Positions 6,099 through 10,381 of a stretch of DNA of 10,381 nt are shown here, one piece after another (the stretch's first letter is position 1; every line of letters begins with the position of its first letter). Source of the DNA: DATKCA01 sp035544675 (GTDB lineage Bacteria; Acidobacteriota; Thermoanaerobaculia; Gp7-AA8); NCBI GenBank assembly GCA_035544675.1, contig DATKCA010000085.1, positions 1 through 10,381 of the forward strand, in the 5' to 3' direction. Under the pieces are notes generated by a model. It ran no database searches. It was not told where the DNA came from and was given only the letters and a program-made list of their open reading frames with translations. The translations under genes and the position numbers were made by a program.

Positions 6099-7225
6099 GC
6101 CAGGAACTCTCGCACCGCGGGGGAGATCAGCTCGTAGTCGATGAGGAACGTGTCGTGCCCGTACGGGGACGACATGCACTCGAGCTGCACGGGGACACCG
6201 AGGTCCCGCATGGCCTCGGCGACGTGTGCGGTGGCGCTGGGAGGGAACAGCCAGTCGGTGTCGAACGACACGAGGAGCGTCCTCCCGCGCCAGTTCGCGA
6301 ACGCGTTTGCCAGACTGCCGTACTGCTCGTCGAGGTCCATCTCGTCCATGGCCGCCTGCACGCGGATGTAGGAGTTCGCGTCGTACAGGGCGGCGAACTT
6401 CTTTCCCTGATACTCGAAGTACGAGTCGATCTCGAACTGCCTCGTGTCCCCTCTGCGCCGCCGGCCGAACTTCGTCTGCAGCGCCTGTGCGGAGAGATAC
6501 GTCATGTGCCCGAGCATGCGGGCGACCTGCAGCCCGCGCAGCGGCTCGGGGTGGTCGTAGTAATCGCCGCCGTTGAAGCGCTGGTCGGTCTCGATGATCT
6601 TGCGCCCCAGGATGTGCCAGGCCATGCCGGCGACCGGGACGGCGGAGCCGGCGGCCATGGCCATGATCGAGTCGGCGGCGTCGGGATACATCGCCGCCCA
6701 CATCAGCACCTGCATGCCGCCGAGCGATCCTCCGGCGATCGAGCGCAGCCGCTCGATACCGAGCGCGCGCAGGACGAGCCTCTGTGACTCGACCATGTCC
6801 TCGATCGTCGGCCACGGATAGGTGGAGCCATAAGGCACTTCGGTAGCCGGGTTGATCGACTTCGGCGCGGTCGTGCCGAACGGCGATCCGGGCAGATTCA
6901 CGCAGACGACGAAGTGGCGGTCGAGATCGATGGCCTTCCCGTAGCCGACCAGACCGTCCCACCACCCCGGACGATCGTCCGCGGCTTCGCTGCGCCTTCC
7001 GGCAACGTGCGCGCTGGCGGAGAGCGCGTGACAGACGAGGATGGCGTTCGACTTCTCGGCGTTCAGCTCCCCGCACGTCTCATAGACGATCGTGAACGGC
7101 GCGATCGTCTGCCCGTGCGTGAAGCGGAACCCGTCCTCCAGGACGAGTTTCTTCGGCGGCGCGGCGATGAACGTGTTGCCGGTCGTCGAGCTCAGATCCG
7201 CGGGTCCTTCGGTATCACCAGCCAC
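6083..7225 (-). CDS. metX: Homoserine O-acetyltransferase (MetX family)
   Basis: This alpha/beta-hydrolase acyltransferase moves an acyl group, usually from acetyl-CoA, to homoserine in cytoplasmic methionine synthesis. From GTG 7225 it has 380 residues, the usual size. The nucleophile elbow GGSLGGM puts the catalytic serine at S167. The other triad members are D324 in SFDTDWLFPP and H357 in SPYGHDTFL. The oxyanion region CHALSASAHVAG (65-76) and SINPATEVPYGSTYPWPTIEDMV (123-145) are clear family segments. The usual NVLGGCxGTTGP stretch is here NLPGSPFGTTAP, so acyl-donor or even substrate specificity should be checked. The start is inferred: GTG 7225 lies inside the 3' end of pspC (34-bp overlap) and has no Shine-Dalgarno; earlier in-frame sequence is only antiparallel coding noise from pspC. 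Neither metY nor metW is adjacent. It is the last gene of the ligase-pspC-metX run. Confidence 0.92.
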   Translation of the reverse strand: MAGDTEGPADLSSTTGNTFIAAPPKKLVLEDGFRFTHGQTIAPFTIVYETCGELNAEKSNAILVCHALSASAHVAGRRSEAADDRPGWWDGLVGYGKAIDLDRHFVVCVNLPGSPFGTTAPKSINPATEVPYGSTYPWPTIEDMVESQRLVLRALGIERLRSIAGGSLGGMQVLMWAAMYPDAADSIMAMAAGSAVPVAGMAWHILGRKIIETDQRFNGGDYYDHPEPLRGLQVARMLGHMTYLSAQALQTKFGRRRRGDTRQFEIDSYFEYQGKKFAALYDANSYIRVQAAMDEMDLDEQYGSLANAFANWRGRTLLVSFDTDWLFPPSATAHVAEAMRDLGVPVQLECMSSPYGHDTFLIDYELISPAVREFLASFRA

Positions 7226-7383
7226 AAGACGATATACACGATTGTGCCGGGAAAACCAGCGGAGAGGACCGAAACGACCACATAGAGGAAGCGGACCCAG
7301 GTCGGGCTCCAGCCCAGCCACTCCGCGATTCCACCGCACACACCGGAGATGATGCTCGAGCGTCTCGAGCGATACAGCGGCAT
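7192..7383 (-). CDS. PspC-domain small membrane protein
   Basis: This 63-residue protein is essentially a single PspC domain (PF04024). It opens with the basic LYRSRR, then the family hallmark IISGVCGGIAEWLGW (14-28) and the TWVRFLYVVVSVLSAGFPGTIVYIVLWLVIPK region. There is one re-entrant or amphipathic segment and one or two membrane segments. PspC domains occur in the phage-shock envelope-stress response, where PspC binds PspA in enterobacteria, but many free-standing short versions have no tested role. There is no PspA or PspF gene nearby. The start is secure: ATG 7383 is preceded by a near-perfect Shine-Dalgarno 6 nt upstream. The start lies 2 bp after the ligase stop, and the 3' end overlaps metX, so translation is probably coupled along the operon. 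Confidence 0.88.
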   Translation of the reverse strand: MPLYRSRRSSIISGVCGGIAEWLGWSPTWVRFLYVVVSVLSAGFPGTIVYIVLWLVIPKDPRI

Positions 7384-7385
7384 TG

Positions 7386-9005
7386 TCAGCCTCCTTCCCG
7401 CTTCAGCTGCCCTTCGTAGATACGTCGCACCTCGTCGATGGTTGAGATCTGCTCCACCGTCTTGTCGTCCCGGATCCTGGCGATGCGCGGGAACCGGAGA
7501 GCGTAGCCTGACTTGTGCCGTTTCGACTCCTGAATCCGGTCGAACGCGATCTCCAGCACGATCTGAGGCTCGACCGTGTGCACGGGGCCGTGGCGGCCGG
7601 TCGTGGTCGATTGGAAGTGCGCGGTGAGCCGGTCGATCTCCGCGTCGGTCAGTCCCGAGTACGCCTTGCCGATGTTGACGAGCTCGGCGTCGCGCCGGAC
7701 CGCGAACGTGTAGTCGGAGAGGACGGCGCGGCGCTTGCCGTGACCGTACTCGGCCGCGGTGACGACGCAGTCGAGCGTGGCCAGCGCCTTCTTGTACTTG
7801 AGCCACGACTTGCCGCGCCGCCCCGGCGTGTAAATCGAGTCTGGAGCCTTGATGACGAGACCTTCGTTCGCGCGCGCGCGTGCGGCATCGAAGAGCTCGT
7901 CGATGTGGGCGGCGTCGCGGATGGGGGACTGGGTGGAGGGGAGGATGCCTGGCGACGTCCCAACGGTTTGTGCGAGCTTCGCGAGCCGCTCCGAGAGCGG
8001 CAATTCGAACAGCGGCTCGCCGTCGAGATACAACAGGTCGAACGCGAAGAAGACGACCGGCGCCGCGGACAGCAGTTTCTCGGAGATCTTCTTGCGGCCG
8101 AGTCGGGTCTGGATGACGGCGAAGGGGAGGATGCGGTCGCTGAAGGCCACGATCTCGCCGTCGAGAATGACGCCGCGTCCCAGCTCGAGCGCCGCGCTGG
8201 CGATCTCAGGGAAGCGATGCGTGACGTCGTCGAGCGTCCGCGAGTAGATCTTCACCTCGCCGCCGCCGGAGTGAATCTGGGCCCGGATGCCGTCGTATTT
8301 GTCGTCGGCGAATGCGCCGGCGCCGAGGGCGGCTACGATCTCGGCCGGGTCCTCCTCCGGCTGGGCGAGCATGAACGCGAACGGGTGAAACAGCGACATC
8401 TTCGCGGTGCCCAGCGCATCGCTTCGCGCCAGCAGCGCAGCGGCGCCGATGTCGCCGGTGAACATGTTCGCGCGCCGCACCGCCTCGAGCTCGCGGCCGA
8501 ATGCCTTCGCCACCGCGGACTCGACGAGGCCCTCCTGCAGGCCGATGCGGAACTCGCTCTGCAGGATCTTGACGATGAAGCGCGCGCCCTGCGCGTCGAC
8601 CTTGCGGAAGAGGCCTGCCAGGATCGCTTTCTTCTCGTTCGCGCCGGATGTCGCGGCGAGAAGGTCGAAGTGCTCGCCGAGCTCCGGGAGGGTGATCGTC
8701 CGGCCGTCATCGGGGAACAGCTCGGCGACTGTGTCGCCCAGATCGGCGTACTTCGGCCAGGCCGCCCAGAGCTCGTCCTGAGTCTTTCCGGTCGCTTCGA
8801 CGACGGCATCGGCGATGGTGGCGTAGCCGACGCCGGTGACTCTCTGCTCGCGCCGCGGGAAAGGGGAGCCGGAGAAGAAGACGACGGCACGCTCGAGCGA
8901 GGCGTCGTCGAGCCCGTGGAGATAGTCAGCGAGGACCTTCTCCTTGACGTTCTTTTTGGTCGTACCGGCGATGGTGTTGGCCGCCACAGTGAAGTCAGAA
9001 AGCAT
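7386..9005 (-). CDS. ATP-dependent DNA ligase, archaeal-type
   Basis: This 539-residue ligase seals DNA nicks through an enzyme-AMP intermediate. Domain order is an N-terminal all-helical DNA-binding domain (about 1-205), an adenylation domain (about 206-405) and an OB-fold domain (about 406-539). Motif I is KYDGIR at 236-241 with K236 the adenylated lysine. Other motifs visible are SRTLDD (255-260), DGEIVAF (282-288), FAFDLLYLDG (320-329), EGLVIKA (381-387) and SWLKYKK (400-406), with the C-terminal ALRFPRIARIR (502-512) matching motif VI. The long N-terminal domain makes it like archaeal and eukaryotic replicative-type ligases rather than short LigC or LigD repair ligases. In bacteria it would normally be a second, repair ligase alongside NAD-dependent LigA. 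The exonuclease and helicase partners often found beside bacterial ATP ligases are absent here. ATG 9005 begins just before the first family helix; the frame continues upstream only as antisense of mdh. Downstream it is coupled to pspC. Confidence 0.95.
   Translation of the reverse strand: MLSDFTVAANTIAGTTKKNVKEKVLADYLHGLDDASLERAVVFFSGSPFPRREQRVTGVGYATIADAVVEATGKTQDELWAAWPKYADLGDTVAELFPDDGRTITLPELGEHFDLLAATSGANEKKAILAGLFRKVDAQGARFIVKILQSEFRIGLQEGLVESAVAKAFGRELEAVRRANMFTGDIGAAALLARSDALGTAKMSLFHPFAFMLAQPEEDPAEIVAALGAGAFADDKYDGIRAQIHSGGGEVKIYSRTLDDVTHRFPEIASAALELGRGVILDGEIVAFSDRILPFAVIQTRLGRKKISEKLLSAAPVVFFAFDLLYLDGEPLFELPLSERLAKLAQTVGTSPGILPSTQSPIRDAAHIDELFDAARARANEGLVIKAPDSIYTPGRRGKSWLKYKKALATLDCVVTAAEYGHGKRRAVLSDYTFAVRRDAELVNIGKAYSGLTDAEIDRLTAHFQSTTTGRHGPVHTVEPQIVLEIAFDRIQESKRHKSGYALRFPRIARIRDDKTVEQISTIDEVRRIYEGQLKREGG
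7390..7396 (-). promoter_or_regulatory. Strong Shine-Dalgarno for pspC
   Basis: AAGGAGG on the minus strand lies 6 nt before the pspC ATG, within the last codons of the ligase gene. It is the strongest ribosome site I see in the window and fixes the start of this small gene. Its contrast with the Shine-Dalgarno-free starts of the operon-leading genes is discussed among the findings. Confidence 0.85.
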
Positions 9006-9050
9006 GCGATAGAATCTGCCGCGCAAATTACACACCACAGGGGTTTTAAG
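9006..9050. promoter_or_regulatory. Divergent promoter region, ligase / mdh
   Basis: This 45-bp gap holds signals for both genes. For mdh, TAGAAT at 9010-9015 is one mismatch from the -10 consensus and would give a leader of roughly 30 nt. A ribosome site AGGGG (9039-9043) lies 7 nt before the mdh ATG. For the ligase, TAATTT on the minus strand (9030-9025) is a possible -10 box with a leader of about 13 nt and no Shine-Dalgarno. Neither has a convincing -35. The two -10 candidates face opposite ways, 9 bp apart. Confidence 0.4.
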
Positions 9051-9980
9051 ATGAAAACGAAAGTCACGGTCGTGGGCGGCGGAAACGTCGGAGCCACAGT
9101 GGCGCAGGGAATCGCGCAGAAGGAACTGGCCGATGTCGTGGTCGTCGACATCATCGAAGGCGTGCCGCAGGGGAAGGCCCTCGACCTCATGCAGACGGCG
9201 CCCGTCGAGAAGTACGACTCGATCCTCACCGGCACGAACGGCTATGAAGGCACGGAAGGCTCGGACGTGGTGGTCATCACGGCCGGACTGCCTCGCAAGC
9301 CGGGGATGAGCCGCGACGACCTGCTGTGGAAGAACGAGGAGATCGTCGGCGCCGTCACGCGCGAGGTCGTCAAGCGCTCGCCGGACTGCATCCTCCTCAT
9401 CGTCTCCAATCCGCTCGACGCGATGTGCGAGGTGGCGCGCCGGGTCTCGAAGTTCCCGCGCGAGCGCGTCATCGGCATGGCCGGCGTGCTCGACTCGGCC
9501 CGGATGCGCGCGTTCATCGCCATGGAGCTCGGCGTCTCCGTCGAAAACACCCACGCCTTCGTCCTCGGCGGCCACGGAGACACGATGGTGCCGCTCCCGC
9601 GCTACTCGACGGTCGCGGGAATCCCGATCACCGAGCTGATCTCGAAGGAGCGGATCGAAGCGATCGTCGATCGCACGCGCAACGGCGGCGCCGAGATCGT
9701 GAATCTGCTGAAGACATCGGCGTGGTACGCGCCGGGCGCGGCGACCGTGGAGATGGTCGAGGCGATTCTGAAAGACAAGCGCAAGATCCTCCCTTGTGCC
9801 GTCTATCTCCAGGGAGAGTATGGATACAGCGACCTCTTCGTCGGCGTGCCGGTGAAGCTCGGGCGCAACGGAATGCAGGGAGTCATCGAGATCAAACTCT
9901 CCACAGAGGAGAAAAAGGCGCTCGATCACTCGGCGGCGGCGGTCAAAGAATTGGTCGACAAGCTGAAGACTCCCGCGTAA
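9051..9980 (+). CDS. mdh: Malate dehydrogenase (NAD, LDH-like type)
   Basis: This 309-residue enzyme interconverts malate and oxaloacetate with NAD in the TCA cycle in the cytoplasm. The NAD-binding loop is GGGNVG at residues 9-14, with D33 at the end of the second strand favouring NAD over NADP. The active-site loop AGLPRKPGMSRDDLL (78-92) has R82 and R88; arginine at the first position marks malate rather than lactate dehydrogenase. N120 (VSNPLD), D148 and R151 (LDSARMR) and the catalytic H175 in GGHGDTMVPL complete the active site. Length and sequence fit the LDH-like tetrameric MDH group common in Acidobacteria, Bacteroidetes and alphaproteobacteria. ATG 9051 has an AGGGG ribosome site 7 nt upstream, and the protein starts right at the first beta-strand. 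The open frame continuing upstream is antisense of the ligase. It is probably monocistronic, ending at the hairpin terminator. Confidence 0.97.
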   Translation: MKTKVTVVGGGNVGATVAQGIAQKELADVVVVDIIEGVPQGKALDLMQTAPVEKYDSILTGTNGYEGTEGSDVVVITAGLPRKPGMSRDDLLWKNEEIVGAVTREVVKRSPDCILLIVSNPLDAMCEVARRVSKFPRERVIGMAGVLDSARMRAFIAMELGVSVENTHAFVLGGHGDTMVPLPRYSTVAGIPITELISKERIEAIVDRTRNGGAEIVNLLKTSAWYAPGAATVEMVEAILKDKRKILPCAVYLQGEYGYSDLFVGVPVKLGRNGMQGVIEIKLSTEEKKALDHSAAAVKELVDKLKTPA

Positions 9981-9982
9981 AA

Positions 9983-10050
9983 GCGAATCAACCACGTAAG
10001 ACACAGAGAGCACAGAGAGAACCTCTGTGTCTCTGTGTCTTTTTATTCGC
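9983..10050 (+). terminator. Strong hairpin terminator after mdh (dispersed-repeat type)
   Basis: The right arm TCTGTGTCTCTGTGTCT (10024-10040) pairs over 17 bp with 9999-10016, leaving one bulged G at 10010 and a 7-nt loop (10017-10023). It is followed by a T-run (10040-10044). An outer pair GCGAAT (9983-9988) with ATTCGC (10045-10050) extends the inverted repeat. It begins 3 bp after the mdh stop and fits an intrinsic terminator. The ACACAGAG-type arms resemble a repeat family I recall from many bacterial genomes, so this may be one copy of an interspersed element. Confidence 0.75.
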
Positions 10051-10052
10051 GG

Positions 10053-10058
10053 TAAAAT
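10053..10058 (+). promoter_or_regulatory. Putative -10 box for the exonuclease-like gene
   Basis: TAAAAT, one mismatch from TATAAT, sits just after the mdh terminator and 22 bp before the ATG at 10081. It would give a leader of about 15 nt. A weak GAAGG ribosome site at 10064-10068 is rather far from the ATG (12 nt). The DNA where a -35 should lie is the terminator arm and shows no good match. Confidence 0.35.
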
Positions 10059-10080
10059 GCGCTGAAGGTCCTCGGGACAA

Positions 10081-10381
10081 ATGAAAAAACTCGTCATCGA
10101 CATCGAGACCGTCGGCACTCCCTGGGAGGCGCACGACCCGTACGTGCGCGAATACCTCATCAAGGGGATGAACGACGCGGAGGCGGAGGAAGAGAAACGG
10201 CGCGGAGCGCTCTCGCCCTTCACCGGAAAGATCGTGGCCATCGGCGTGGTGAACGCGGAGACGAAGAAGTCGTGCGCGTTCTTCGAAGTCCCCGGGCAGA
10301 CGGAAGTGATCACCGAGCGCGACGGGATGCGGACGCTGATCTCCGGCAGCGAGAAGCAGATGCTGGAGAAGTTCTGGGAGT
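10081..10381 (+). CDS. PolB-type 3'-5' exonuclease-like (RNase H fold) protein; partial
   Basis: The first 100 residues are present; the gene continues past the right edge. It opens with MKKLVIDIETVGTPW, where D7-I8-E9 is the Exo I motif (DxE) of DEDD exonucleases that bind the two catalytic metals. The segment LSPFTGKIVAIGVVN (44-58) and the EKQMLEKFWE helix (91-100) fit predicted 3'-5' exonucleases related to the PolB proofreading domain (PF10108). The remaining catalytic aspartates (Exo II and III) lie outside the window, so activity cannot be judged. An acidic, lysine-rich helix covers about residues 22-42. It is transcribed separately from mdh, after a strong terminator. DNA repair or nucleic-acid trimming is the likely role. 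Confidence 0.75.
   Translation, partial: MKKLVIDIETVGTPWEAHDPYVREYLIKGMNDAEAEEEKRRGALSPFTGKIVAIGVVNAETKKSCAFFEVPGQTEVITERDGMRTLISGSEKQMLEKFWE

Noticed and set aside
7226..7339. Longer metX start up to 7339
   Set aside because: The added residues are an out-of-frame reading of pspC, including its conserved core. Family members begin much closer to the PKKLVLEDG segment.
7515..9050. Upstream extension of the mdh frame through the ligase
   Set aside because: It has no recognisable domain and is antisense to ligase motifs. The mdh ATG at 9051 has its own ribosome site and begins exactly at the first beta-strand.
9006..10313. Upstream extension of the ligase frame across mdh
   Set aside because: It is the antisense of a clear malate dehydrogenase and of the terminator, with no ligase-like sequence before ATG 9005.
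1..10381. CRISPR arrays, tRNA or rRNA genes, insertion sequences, toxin-antitoxin or defence genes
   Set aside because: No regularly spaced direct repeats, tRNA-like folds, transposase motifs or toxin-antitoxin pairs were seen on reading both strands.

Overview
The window is GC-rich bacterial chromosome, densely packed on both strands, with no mobile element, CRISPR array, rRNA or tRNA visible. The gene mix is a PqqL-like M16 lipoprotein protease, an archaeal-type ATP-dependent DNA ligase, an LDH-like malate dehydrogenase, a PspC-domain microprotein, MetX, and the start of a possible DUF3494 secreted protein. With short dispersed hairpin repeats at gene ends, this suggests a free-living soil or sediment bacterium, possibly Acidobacteriota or a neighbouring phylum. 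That placement is an inference from gene content and is weak.

Layout. At the left edge, on the minus strand, are the first 44 codons of an exported protein (1-134). After a 153-bp spacer comes a plus-strand class I SAM methyltransferase (288-965). It converges on a minus-strand pair: an APC-family amino-acid permease (about 5171-3897) followed 57 bp later by the M16 lipoprotein peptidase (3839-1026). Divergent from the permease, across an extremely short AT-rich gap, is a plus-strand membrane-anchored CmcI-like protein (5219-6049). It converges on a minus-strand operon running ligase (9005-7386), pspC (7383-7192), metX (7225-6083), in which the genes are 2 bp apart or overlap. Divergent from the ligase is malate dehydrogenase (9051-9980), ended by a strong hairpin terminator. 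The window closes with the start of a PolB-type 3'-5' exonuclease-like gene (10081-10381, cut by the edge).

How the genes may work together. The permease and the periplasm-facing peptidase could form a peptide-breakdown and amino-acid-uptake pair. Malate dehydrogenase (TCA cycle) and MetX (methionine synthesis) are housekeeping. The ligase-pspC-metX operon has no obvious shared pathway.

No clearly new multi-gene system is visible. The points most worth a second look are: a recurring TANNNT box 5-7 nt before start codons that lack a Shine-Dalgarno, which suggests leaderless transcription; the tiny shared promoter between the permease and the CmcI-like gene; a probable one-base frameshift at the permease start; a dispersed palindromic repeat that supplies the last codons and stop of metX; and the ligase-pspC-metX operon.
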